DNA of 64,000 nucleotides, taken from positions 6,614,001-6,678,000 of the forward strand of contig NC_071671.1 of the NCBI RefSeq assembly GCF_028554725.1. Direction: 5' to 3'. Positions 47,781 through 59,942 of this stretch are shown here, piece after piece. The notes beneath the pieces are model-generated. The model made no database searches. It saw nothing but the letters and a program-made list of their open reading frames with translations, and was not told where the DNA came from. Position numbers and translations under genes: made by a program. Numbering within the stretch: position 1 is the stretch's first letter; the number at the start of each line of letters is the position of its first letter. This DNA is from Zeugodacus cucurbitae. Lineage: Eukaryota; Arthropoda; Insecta; Diptera; Tephritidae.

Positions 47781-50700
47781 GGACTGATTTTAAGTATTAG
47801 TATGCTATCAGTGTTATTAAAAATATTTTTTAATAAAAATTGTTAAAAATATATTTATCTCAATTGATTAAGGTCTTATAAAAAACCATTAGGTGTATAA
47901 TAAAAACAAGTAGTAATTATTTAAAAAGATAAAAAACAAGTAGAATTCATTTAAAATTTTAATTTTACATATTTTTTAAATTTCAATAAATTTTTCACTT
48001 ACATAACTCACTGTGCAGCATAAAATATGCGCCTCAATGTTTCCCTATATATGTACATACAATGTGCTTGCTCTTCTTCGCCCGATACGCATTTATACAA
48101 TTAATCGCGGGATTTGGCACTTTTTCATTCACCTACAAGCGGCCCGTTACGAGCCGAGGGTGCAATGCCACAATGCATTTTTATGAGGCCGCAAGGATAA
48201 TCGTAAATTCTTTGGGGATGATAACGTGTAAACAGCATGCTGGCCGTGTGAAGACAGCGTAGATATTATGTAGACCAGGTACAGGCATTCCAACATGTTT
48301 CATTGCCACTGCGTTTCAATTGTGGCGGATTGCAAGAAATTTCAATTAATTTTCAAATGAAATCACTAAGCCGATCCGATCAGCGAATTTGCACACTAGA
48401 GGTTTGTGTTTATGGCTTTGTATGTATTTGTATTTGCCAAAGCATGCGTGTAGGCGCAGCTGCGACACATTGTGTTATACTTATACATATTTTATTGTCA
48501 ACTCGCCTCATCATTTATGCCATCTCTTTGATTAATATTTGCCATATTTTTGCCGCGTGACCACAGAAAACTGGTCATCAATTGAAGTGTGTTACAAAGC
48601 CACAAATTGCAACTGTTTATTTGAAAGCATGCTGCATGCCACAGTCATCTATTCAGTATATACTGCCAGCATTTCTAGCTCATAAAATGATTATGGCATT
48701 CACAAGCCAATAACCGCAATGGATGGCATCGAATTCTACAATTCATCGTCTTTATGCTTTCACTATGCCACCATAACTAAACTTGGAAATATTTCTTCGA
48801 AGCACCCATGAACGCTTGCGTTTTTATGGCTTGTCATGCAGAATTCTACAATTTTTTTATTACTATTGATTAAATAATAAAGTGTGTGCGAAATGCGTGC
48901 AATAGTCATAGCGTTGCCATATCTCTACTTAAGTGACTTCCTTCCGCTTCTTCTTTTCCTTGCTTGCAGCGCAACTCCTCTGGCGGCCCATTGGCAAAAT
49001 GTATCATTCATGATGTCATCTCATGTCCATACGCAAGTAACGCCAGCTACTAGCCGGTGCCACCAATTCACCGCCAAATTGATTGTGAGTCATAATTTTT
49101 GCGTAGCGCTTCTGTTGCCTTGCTAAATTTTTATGTATAAGTCTCTATAAAGCAACATATAGCTTTGCGCATTCACGCAAATTCAATTGAAATGTCTTTT
49201 TTTTTTTGTATGTCGTGCAAGTCGGAAGTGACCTCTCGACAAAATATGCGCTTTTATATTGTCATTTGAAGCTGTCGACTACTTTAATTTAATTTTCTAC
49301 AGGGTGTTGTATGAAGGTGGGTTCGGTTTGTATAGGAACTGATTCACCCTCCGACAATCTTGAGTATATAGCAAAACTTCAGATACCGAGAAGACGTCTT
49401 AAACCTTTCGATAGCTGTTAGTTCTTATGAATGATTAAAGCAGTGATAACCAAGACGTTTAAACCATGGTCTTTGTAAAAGAATCTTCTTACACATATGT
49501 AGGTCAGGTTAGGTCGAGGTAAAAATAAAGTACCATAATAGGAAATAAGACCAAAAACCTTCATAAAAACAGCTGAAGAAATATTGATGAATATATGAGA
49601 AGCTACCAGAGAATTAGTGGCAGTATAACCACATTGTTTTGGCCCACTTAAGATTTCAATTAAACTTCAATCAAGACTAGTCAAACTCTTAACTGAAGAT
49701 CTCCCGTGAAAATGGAGGAATTTCAGTCAGAGAACTATATTTATTATATATCCTGAACTCCCATGTGGAACTACAAAGCCCGTCTAATTGGTTGATCTTT
49801 AGGTCATTTCAATTTGTTTTATTAGCTTTGCCCGAGGTTTCAGCTATAATTGACCACTTAGAGTGTGCTTGGACTTCTCTCGAACCCTAGACATCAAATG
49901 AGAAAGTTGGGTTCGGAGAGTTCGTCCAAAATATTCGTATAACCCCGGTCTTTGAGGTTAATATATGAGTATTTAAAGGTATTCTATTCAGTAAGCGGCT
50001 TCAGAAAAAGTTGCAGAAAGTTAATATAGTTAGGACCTAATAAAAAAATTACCCCTTTTAGTTATACTTTACCATAGGGGTTATCTGTAATCAAAGCCCA
50101 TTAGATATAGATATCAGTCTATATAAAATATCATTATCCAATTTAATACAAAATGAGATCATTCAAAAACTAGTCTCGAAAACAAGTCCAAGTCAGGAAC
50201 TTATTTTGTAAATCTGCTTATCAAGAATTTTTGCTTCTGATTTTTAAACACAGGCATTTCTTACTGAAGTACTGAGAAAAAAATCGTTAAATTGAGTTAA
50301 GTTTTCCAAAGTCTGAGGTAATTTATGCTCGTCTTTCCGACGATCTGGCATTTCCATATAGGGTTCTAGGCATACATTTAAGGAACCGCTCTAAATTTAT
50401 ATGTCATTGTCAGTGAATTATTTAGTTTTGGATTGTTCGGGAGTGAAAGCTGAATATTATCATTTTGTAGCATACATTAAGGCGTAGATACCATTGAGCT
50501 AAAATCAAAAGCTCAATAGAGTGCGCCAGTTTCTGAAAAATATAACAATATTTGTGGACAATATTGTAATATTTAGTGATTATGAAATATATGATCAAGC
50601 AAGTAATATTGCAGTAGTGCCAACCATTTTCTGTACCCTGGATGTATGCTTGTTTCTAGGTATAAATATGTATATACATATGTATATACCTTTTTAATTG

Positions 50701-51785
50701 CTTTCTAATGCCAGAAAATAATTGGAATTATTTCGATTTTTCGCTTTTATTACTCGCACAACCTTTATTACCCACATAAAATATGCATATTTAAGATGAG
50801 TTGGAGTAGACTACTTTTAGGCGCCCGCACCTTATATACTATGTTGCTAATTAACTATACGCCTATCGATTGCTCCAATAACACACTTTTGCTCGAAATA
50901 AATTTAAGTATAAATTTTTTACGATTTCCATATAATTAAGTCGCCAACGCGTTATTTAACGAACAAAATGTGAGCTAAGCAAGTAAGGCGGAAGGTGGTG
51001 GGCGCTGAAATATGTCACGAAGGCAAAAATAAACGAAAAACAATAATAAAACAAATGAACGGAATAACAAATTGGGAACTTATAACAACGCAGTAGCCAA
51101 ACTATTAAGAGAGACATAAAATTACTTTTTTGGACTAAAACCTACGACAACACGAAAGGCAAACAAAGGATTCACCAAAAACATATGTTTAGGTGTGTGT
51201 GTGGGTGTGTGTGTTTTACAACAAAAACATGACATACTGTTAATAGAACTGTCAAAAAACAATGCTGGCGATGGAACAATAAAGACTGCCAGACGCTGTC
51301 GGTCAGTCCAGGCGTACTGTGGCGTCGTCTAAATGTCACACCCACACATATATAAATACAGTTATAGAAATGTGTCAGCACAGAGTTGTGTTGCTGCATG
51401 CCTGCGCCTGTTTTGCGGTGGGACGACCACGTGACAGTAGCTTAATGACAAATTTCTCTGGCGGCCCAGTTTGTTGTTGTTATTTTTTGTTACTATTGTT
51501 GTTGTTGGCACTTTTGTTATTGATATTCCTGTAGTTGTTGTTGTTTCTCTTGCCGTTATCGTTACTAACTTTTCATACCAATTTCCTATTTTAACTTCCT
51601 TTTTTATTGACCTGATGGCATTCAGCGATTTCAATGGTGCTGCGGAAAATAAAATTTATTACTTTGCTGGCTCCACAATGCGGAGTTGCGAACAAAACAA
51701 CAACAACAACAAAATAAATGAAAAAGTTAAGCTTTCTGCAAAAACAAAGGTCGCGGGTTATGAATTTATGCCTTTGTACTCACAC
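47781..51785. other. Non-coding
   Basis: AT-rich at 47820-48000 and otherwise unremarkable; (GT)n at 51192-51213. No gene, RNA gene or mobile element recognised. Confidence 0.55.
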
Positions 51786-52129
51786 GAAGTGTGTTCAAAA
51801 AATAACGGGAATTTTAATATTTCTGAAAAAAAATATTCATTCGTCTCAATTAATGTTATCGCCTTCAAAATAGTCCACAATCGATATTTTGCATTTATGC
51901 CAGCGCTCCTTCCTATCATCGAAACACTTCTCAAACTCGATTTCTTGGAATAGCCTTTGGCTCTTTCAGCGATTTCTCGTATTCTGCTTGTAAAACCTCG
52001 GCCCTTTAAGATACTCTTTATTTTTGGAAATAGTAAAAAATCATACGGCGCCATGTCTATATATTAACACAAGAAAAACATTTTGACAAATTTAATTTTA
52101 AAATTCCTGTTATTTTTTGAACACACCTC
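51786..52129 (-). mobile_element. Mariner family D, internally deleted copy with both ends
   Basis: About 344 bp. The left end is GAAGTGTGTTCAAAAAATAA-CGGGAATTTTAA; the right end is AAAATTCCTGTTATTTTTTG-AACACACCTCC. These are inverted copies of about 29 bp with a few differences. Between them on the minus strand lies only the C-terminal part of a mariner transposase. It is a non-autonomous deletion derivative; compare the truncated relatives at 8916 and 15834. Confidence 0.85.
51845..52054 (-). pseudogene. C-terminal fragment of mariner family D transposase
   Basis: Starts with MAPYDFLLFPKIK, the block around the third catalytic aspartate of mariner (APxDxxLFPKxK), and continues LKGRGF. After small frameshifts near 51930-51960 a different frame gives EKCFDDRKERWHKC and ends VDYFEGDNIN at a TGA (51845-51847). 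The RWHKC...DYFEGD ending is typical of mariner transposases. The catalytic D is present, but the first two catalytic residues and the DNA-binding domain are deleted. Compare 15834-16171, where the same D is replaced. Confidence 0.85.
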
Positions 52130-53827
52130 CAATGTGTATAAATATGTATTCGTGTGTCTCTTTTTAGATATGTTTATCTATGCGTATGATGACGCATCTG
52201 CTTTCAGCTGCCACAATGGCAGTGGGTGTGCACTACGCCCACAATTCCTCGTATCCTATCCTATCTCTCTTCGCCATCAAAATGTATTAGTTCAATTCTT
52301 CTTTCCTTGCTCACCCCTCTAAGCTAGTCGACTACTTTTTTTTGTTTTGTTTGCTTCTACCATTCGCTCTGCGATGACTCATTTTGCCGACGCTGCCAAA
52401 AATTACACGCACCGCCGTTGAAGTAACAACAGCAACCACCAAACAAGCTGCTGGCAAGTGCCAAGGATATGCGTGCATATCGCTGAGCTGGCGCTAATCC
52501 GCGGCGGCATAGCTGATTTCAGAGCAGAACACATGGAGTTGTTTCCCTCTCTTTTTCCGCTTTCTATTTTTTAAATATTCTAGACGTTTGACATTTGTTG
52601 TTTTTTTGCACGTTACTGTAGAAAAAAAATCAAAATAAATATAATCAAATTTTCAATATGATTTTCTCTCGCTTTCTCCTTCTCAACACAATATTTCAGC
52701 CCTACCAAGCGTATCCTTATTTGATTTTCGCGCATAATAATAATATATGCCAGCATATTTACTAACCCCAGCAAGTAAAAAATGCTACAAAAACAACAGC
52801 AACAACATTAAAAATTAACAACAACAATAAAAGTAGTAAAAAACAGCAAAAAATAGTACATATAAACGCACTAACGAAGCCACTTTACCACCAACTTATG
52901 CACACTTTCATATTATTTGTGACACAGTTGGCAACCCTAGACAATCTTACAACACACCAATAAACACTAACAGTTAAGGTATTTTCAATAAGGATTCACC
53001 GCACATATTTTCTTCATATTCATAAAGCTTTGAAGGGCAGACCTGCTGACGTGCTTGTTACACTGTATGTTGTTATTATTGTTGTTGTTTTTTGTTAAAC
53101 ATATAAACTCAGTATGTCCTTGTTGCCACACTTACATACCTACATACACCAGTGTACAGTTATTTACTTGAGGTTGTGTTGCTTGCCAGTAACTCCGCCG
53201 TTTGGCGCCAATTTAATGACACTCAATGTCGCGTGTTATAAAACGATGAGCAGCGATATTCGCATAAAATGGGCGAAATGGAGAAGGATAATAGAAGCAC
53301 AAGCACAAACGAACACATAAAGGCACAGAGGACTAAAAGGAGCAAGGACAAATATTTCGCTGGAAAGTGGGAGTTACACTACGACACGGAAGTATAATTT
53401 CAAATGGAATGAATATTATTGCGCTCATAAATATGTATGTTTGTTAGTTGGAGGATTATTGAGTGGTGTTTTTCGGAGTTATTTGTAGTGAAAAATAATT
53501 TCAATATTTATGAAATCCATTAATGGTAATTTTTTCTACAACTTTATGAATATATCAATAAAAAAATGATTGAGTAATCTAGAAAAATACATAAAATATT
53601 AAATGAAAACAAATTGTGGAAAGACATTTTTCGATATAAACTGTGAGAAATACTAATGGGTCTCTGAAATCACTTGTTTAGTGATTTCAGTTGTTAAAAT
53701 TTATGTGAAAGCCAACTTGCATTGGTACTACGAACACTTTCTTCCAAAATTCATGAGAATTTAAAAATCTTTATCCACACACTAACGTTTTATTTCAATT
53801 ATCTAGTAATGACTAGAGCTTTACGCA
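52130..53827. other. Non-coding
   Basis: CAA-rich tract at 52790-52835 and (TTG)n at 53069-53090. GGCAACCCTA occurs once at 52930, similar to the motif of the array at 27 kb. No gene recognised. Confidence 0.55.
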
Positions 53828-54262
53828 AGAAGCTTTCATATGAGCTTTCATCACAAAATGTTTTTTACTGATGCGCTCGAAAGCTCGAGTACTAAAAATC
53901 TTTTTACAGCACCAACAAATTTGATTCCTACACTAAAAAGTAGAAAGCTTTCGCAAGAGCTTTCACCACTAAAATTTTATTTTCTACCTCTCCTGAAAAC
54001 TCGGGTACTTAAAATGTTTCATGTACGCACTATGTAGAAATCACTAGAAAGTAAAATGAGACGAGCTCTCTCGAAAAAAAAACCTTTTTGCAGTACAAAC
54101 AATGAGTAACTCACTAAAAATTAGGAAGCTTTCAATAGAGCTTTCATCATTAAAAGTTTATTTTCTACTCCTCTTGAAAACTTGGATACTTAAAATCGTT
54201 TCACAATACCCACAAAGTATAAATCATAAAAAGTAAGAAGCTTTCACAAGCGCTTTCATTAT
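53828..54262. repeat. ~113-115-bp tandem array with paired AAGCTTTC boxes
   Basis: Units start with a (G)AAGCTTTC box followed after 5-8 bp by GAGCTTTCAYCAY (53830, 53945, 54126; the last at 54239 is GCGCTTTCATTA), then ATTTTCTAC, GAAAACT(C/T)GG-TACTTAAAAT, CAGTACCAACAA-type sequence and CTAAAAAGTA. A shortened unit at about 54060-54122 lacks the front half. GAAAGCTTTC in the second unit is a perfect 10-bp palindrome. AGCTTTCA and AAGCTTTTAT continue sporadically to about 54510, so older units may extend the array. Confidence 0.75.
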
Positions 54263-55811
54263 TTTTATGATTAAAAAATTCGGTAATAATTTTTACTAGC
54301 TAAAAACAATTTAAAACCAAAGTATTAAGGCCTTCATATAAATAATAATCCATAAAAGCTACAATATCAAAGCTTTCACCGTTTTGACAAGCTTTTATTG
54401 TTATTTTAATCTCATTAATTTTTAGATTTTATGATCTGCAATACTTTTTTAGTTTCAGTACTGCAAAGTGTCATGAAAGCTTTCATCGTATTGGACAGCT
54501 TTTCATATAAAATAGCTTTTATAAATTCTGTAGTACTTTTCTTTAACCATATATTGGCATGACTTCACTTTTTACGTTCTTGGACTGGTCCTCCAAACTT
54601 CCAACCAATTTCGATAAACACACCAAAACACACAACAAACATCATTTGTCGCATTTGTTCGAAATCAAATATTTATGCACAAATATTAGTCTGAGCCAGT
54701 GTTTAGACGTCTACTTATTATTGTTTCATTTCTATTTCTACCTTTCACTTATTTATTTATTATTTGTGACATCAGCAGCAGCATACTTTTTTGTTGTTTT
54801 TATGATAATTCCATTTATCATTGCTTTTTGTGTCATACTGTTTTTATTTTTGCTGCCCACACAAAGTGAGCCAGTGACTTAAGTCGCCAGCAAAGTCAAT
54901 GTTGAAGCATGCCACAAGGCGGGCGACAGTGACGACGGCGGTGGAGTGACGCCAGCGTACACAAATATGAAGAAAACAATAGCGAACAAATGTTACAAAA
55001 AGGCAGTCATAAATGCCAAACATACACATGTACACATATATGTGTGTGTATACAGAAGTGTATATAAAAAGCCGTGGTAAATGAGGCAGCGACTTCTGCA
55101 GCGCCCATTTCGCTAAAGAGATCAGTCAGCGGCGCACATAAAGAAATAAACCGAAATAAAGATAAAGAGTGTACAAAAAATGGCAATTGCTGAAACCTCA
55201 AACCAGCCCGACGGAGGTGGAACAAATTTAACAGCTTTACGAAAACAACAACAACAACAGTAGTAGCAACATAAGCGACATGAGAAGAACAAAGTCAAGA
55301 AACGTGCTGGCAGCGTTGAAGCTCATTCAGTTAACCATGAAAAATTCCACATGTTCGCTATGCTTTTGTGAATATGTGTATGTATGTCTGTGTGTAGAGT
55401 CTTCAGTTACGCTCTTGTTTTCATTACCAAAAATGTTGTGTACCTCTGCCTGAATGTCAATATGCCGGCACCAAGTAGCATACACTTAGTTAGTACATAT
55501 GTTGTATATGTTGTTCCAGGCAAGTCACACAACTTTTTCGAAAATTTGTGTTGTTGTTTTTATTAGCACCGTTCGTTTTTCGTTGCTTGTTTATTTTAAC
55601 ATTGTTATCGCAGACGATTTTAGCATGCGAATTCTCTTTACAAAGTGTTGAATTTTAAATGAGTTCGAATCGCGGATTATTTGAAACTTCAGAGCACAGT
55701 TAATGTTCCAAAAGTAAATAGTGGTATTCACTATTACGTATAAAGTTTGCTTCAAAAGAAGATCGAGGTGTTTACTAATAAAAGATAGTTAGAGAGATAA
55801 GCTCAATAAAA
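54263..55811. other. Non-coding
   Basis: 54263-54540 probably holds decayed units of the AGCTTTC array. (CAA)n at 55242-55259. No gene recognised. Confidence 0.5.
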
Positions 55812-56545
55812 ACAAGAAAAAACGTTAACTTCGGCTGTACCGAAGCTAATATACCCTTCACAGGTGCATTTCTTTTAGTAACTATGTGTTGAAGCAAATC
55901 TAAAGACGTAAGAAAAAGTAAGTAAAAAAAAGAAAACATTTTACTAATTCTTTTTAGCCGGGTTGTTTGCTAGAAACATTAAGGTTATATAGTTAACCGA
56001 TCTGAACAATTTCTTCGTAGATTATATTATTACCTTAAGCAGTAATCCATGTCAAATTTCATGAAGGTACCAAGTCAAATGCGAAAATTTTCCATACAAG
56101 CCCTTGATTCCGATCGTTCAGTTTGTATGGCAGCTATATGCTATAGTGAACCGATCTGAACAATTTTTTCGGAGATTAAATTATTTCTATGAATAATAAC
56201 TCACACCAAATTTCGTGAAGATATGTAGTAAAATGCGGAAGTTTTCCATACAAGCCCTTGATTCCGATCGTTCAGTTTGTATGGCAGCTATATGATATAG
56301 TGGTCCGATACCGGCAGTTCCGACAAATGAGCAGCTTCTTGAAGAGAAAATAACATCTGCAAAATTTCAAAACGATATCTTATAAACTGAAGGACTAGTT
56401 CGTATATATACAGACAGACGGACATGGCTAAATCGACTCAGTTCAACATACTGATCATTTCTATATATACTTTATAGGCTCTCAGACGCTTACTTCTGGT
56501 TGTTACAAACTTCGTGACTAACTTAATATCCCTGTTCAGGGAATA
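55812..56545 (-). mobile_element. Dispersed repeat family A, copy 3
   Basis: Reverse orientation to copy 1 and about the same length (734 bp). The hairpin end, TTCGGCTGTACCGAAG, lies at about 55831-55846. The 154-bp internal block is present twice (AACCGATCTGAACAATT at 55995 and 56149). The GTCY tract is short (CAGACAGACGGACATG). The terminal palindrome at 56527-56543 has decayed to ATCCCTGTTCAGGGAAT. Non-coding. Confidence 0.82.
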
Positions 56546-59500
56546 AAAATCTATCGAAGCCAATATTAAATATGTAAAGGTCTCGGAAAACCTGATTTTG
56601 TCAGCGAACGAAGAACTAGTGTTACAGTTTTTCAAAAATGAAAGATTGCACTTAATTTAAATGAGCCTAACATATATTCTTGTTATAAGATCAAAACCTC
56701 CTCATAGAACAGTACCTCAAAGCTTTAAACTCAGTCATCAAAGCTTTCGCGGAAAGAGACAATTTTTCCAACAAAGTTCCCAAAAAACTTATCATCTAAC
56801 CATTTCTTCTTCACTCATTCTCTGTACTCTAAAGCTGGCTTTAACCAGCTAAAGTATATTCAAGAATATCATAGATCTATAATAGTATCCTTAAACGGAA
56901 TTTAAACATAAGAATTTTACCAAATGAATAGAGAGAGATATAAGTTCAAAACACAGGTTAAGCGGAAGAATTGATCTACTTTTTAGAGAATTGATGGAGG
57001 GTTTCTAGAATATAGATATGACTTAAAAAAAACTAAAAATACTCGTTGCATCCTTTTATTTAGCCGTTCGTATTTTCACCTAAGACATTATAAGGCATTC
57101 GAAAATAAACTCCAGGTTTTATAGTAATATATATCAAACATCCGTTGATCCAGCCTTACAATAGGTCGTAGAGAGACTAACTCAAATTGTTATCATTTCC
57201 GTTTTTTATGTTATAAGGAGGGTTTGTTTCACCGAACCATTTTTAAAAGCTTTTCACATGATTATGGATTAATACGTCTGACGGTAACTCCAAAATTTTA
57301 GAACTTTATATTTTTCGGATAGTTTATCTTTTATCAGAGGAGCTTAGTATTTCTCCATATCGATAAAGTGTTTACCCAACTCAGATGATATCAAATCCAT
57401 TGACAAAAGAAGTCCTCGCATGAAGGTTTTTCAGAAATTCTTTTTCGTGTGAGTCTAATCTTCATAGACCAAGAACCCCACTAGTAATCGAGAGTATCTA
57501 GATAAGTCAGAAATAAATTTTGAAATATGAGAAAATATGATAGTTCGAATAAGAACCCCAAGAATAGTTGTATAATGACCTAAAAGTCGGAGCCAAGCTA
57601 GGAAATCTATAGATAGTTTAAAACTCAAGCTTTTACAGGTTTTTATATCTCATCTGACTTGAAACAATCTTAAAAATTAAAGCAGAAGTGAAAAGAAAAT
57701 TTGTTGAAAAGGTCGCATAAAATATGTACTCGAAAATGGTCTGGGCAAAGAAGAAGCTGCCAGAGTTGCGTATATCATGAGGACTTTTTCATCTACAGTA
57801 ACATGTGATTTCAATTATAATCGGATAAGTACTTGAATGAAAATCTTCAAAAAGCATAGTAAACGTAGTAAGGCAGCAACGAATACAGCTGCTTACCAGC
57901 TTAATAGAATCATGTATAAAATATTCTACAAAGTAGATGTTTTTAGCTACTTAATATTATAATACCTAACCGAATACCTCGGCTTAACAACCTGTAGCCA
58001 TCAAAGCATATATAAATAAATATACCATATATAACTCTCAATTTTATTAGCCTCGTTTGGCAACTAAAACGAATTAAATTTATTTCATTTCTCATTCGAT
58101 TCCACTACAACATAAATCTGCAAGCACCCCAAAATATGTATAAATATACAAAATCAATACCTTTCCGCTAACGCGAATTTCGCACAGTGCGGATGGCATC
58201 GTAATTACAGGATAATTTCAATTTTCCACGCTATGTAATCCCTGTCATACCCATCCGACGACTGCGACACATCAAAGGGTGAGTTACTTTCTTCTGTGTC
58301 TCGCACAAAGGGCGAGCGAACTTCTTAAGAAACTCGAAGGAAATGCAAACTTTTCTATATCTTTGTTCATTTGTATGCATTTGTCCCTGCTTCTTGTCCT
58401 TTTCCTTAGGGGTATTAGAGAGAGCGCTTGTCACGTGCATACATGTGCCCTTCAACAATTGGGCTGCGTAATGAGTTTTGCTTCGCTTGCCGAATATCCT
58501 TCGTTAGTCCCACACAAAACACTACGCAATATTTCCGGCTTGCCGCTCAGTAAGTAAATATGTACTTTCATGTATGTAAGTATATATTTTATCCCGAATT
58601 CTTTTTTGTCTTTTATTACATTTTATTTACACGTTTCTGGTCCTTGTTGCTCGTGCATCAGCCGAGGCTTTAGTTATGCTGGTTTTTGGTTGCCGAACTT
58701 TTTGATTATGTTGTCTTGTTTACATGCAACTCCAACTCACTGCTCACGGTTGTTGAAGCGACAGTCGTTTAACAACTTGCCGGCACGTCTGGCTAACGCT
58801 GTTTCAGCCGAACTTCGCCCAAACTCTCCGTCATCGCCCAAAAAGTGTGTCTACCGTTGCTGTGCTGTGTTGCGTCTGTGACATTTTGTCGCACATCCTT
58901 TGGGAATACCTGTGTTTTTACGCCCCCCAACACGCATACATATGTACATACGAACAGGCAGAGACCGACCGGGTTTTAAAACTTCAAGCGCATCACATGA
59001 ATTTATTTACTGCATACAACCGGTGGGCATAAATATATATAGACTCATATATATATATATATGTTTGTATGTATGTATATATGTACTTTGTGAGGTTAAC
59101 AACACTTGCTGCACTCTGCACTTGCTTACTGTTTACCGTTAATTTAATGAGTCTGTATACACCTGTATACCCTTGACGCTACATAAGCGCTCTAACATAG
59201 CCTCTTTACACGCTTTCCTGCGCCTTCTGCTTTTGCAATTATTTTTTTCCGTTAACTCTTGCACAATGTTGCTTTAATTCAATCGATTATTGTCACCTTC
59301 GTTGCCTCTTCGGTTCTTTGATGGCGCTTACACTACACTTATCACTTATGGCTTTGTGAGTTAAAATTAGATTATATGAGGGTATTGTACAAGCTTTCTT
59401 ATCCTTTTTGCAATGTATTTTAAATTCTTAAAAGGTATATCATGTGCCACATAATGGATACTCCAAGCTTGTTTAGATTAGTTAGATTTACGTGAAGCTA

Positions 59501-59942
59501 ACCCACCTTTGACAGTGTGTAGATGACGACCATGACGACCCAGTAATAGGCAACAGGCGTTGAAAGTAACATATTAGAGTATCGCCGGTATTTACTCACA
59601 CCATGGAACCTTCAGGAAATATGTGATAAAAACAACTGAGTACTCTTAGGCGCACTCTCCTCAAAATATGTATATTGTAAAATATGAGTTTGATAAGATC
59701 TTTAAGCAATTGACTGGGTTGTAATCCAATACTACTCTCAGAAATTGATACGGAAGCTAATATATGCAAAACTAAAGTTTCGACTTTATGTTTTAAAAAA
59801 ATGATTTCGAGAAAGTAACTGCCACGGCTGGTTCGAATAAATTCCAGCTGAGAGGACCAATTTTCGAGACAGTGTGTCCTCAATAAACGTTGTTCCGGCG
59901 TCTATTATGAATTGGCAAGCCAAACGGAGCATAAATCAAATA
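56546..59942. other. Non-coding
   Basis: (TA)n at 59048-59062 and nearby ATGTATGT. No gene, RNA gene or repeat family recognised. Confidence 0.55.

Noticed and set aside
51471..51953. A 160-codon open frame on the plus strand
   Set aside because: It starts in TTG triplet repeats (V/L runs) and ends antisense to the family D mariner remnant.
55663..55690. GAGTTCGAATCGCGG resembles a tRNA T-arm (B box)
   Set aside because: No matching acceptor stem, D-arm or anticodon arm could be laid out upstream.
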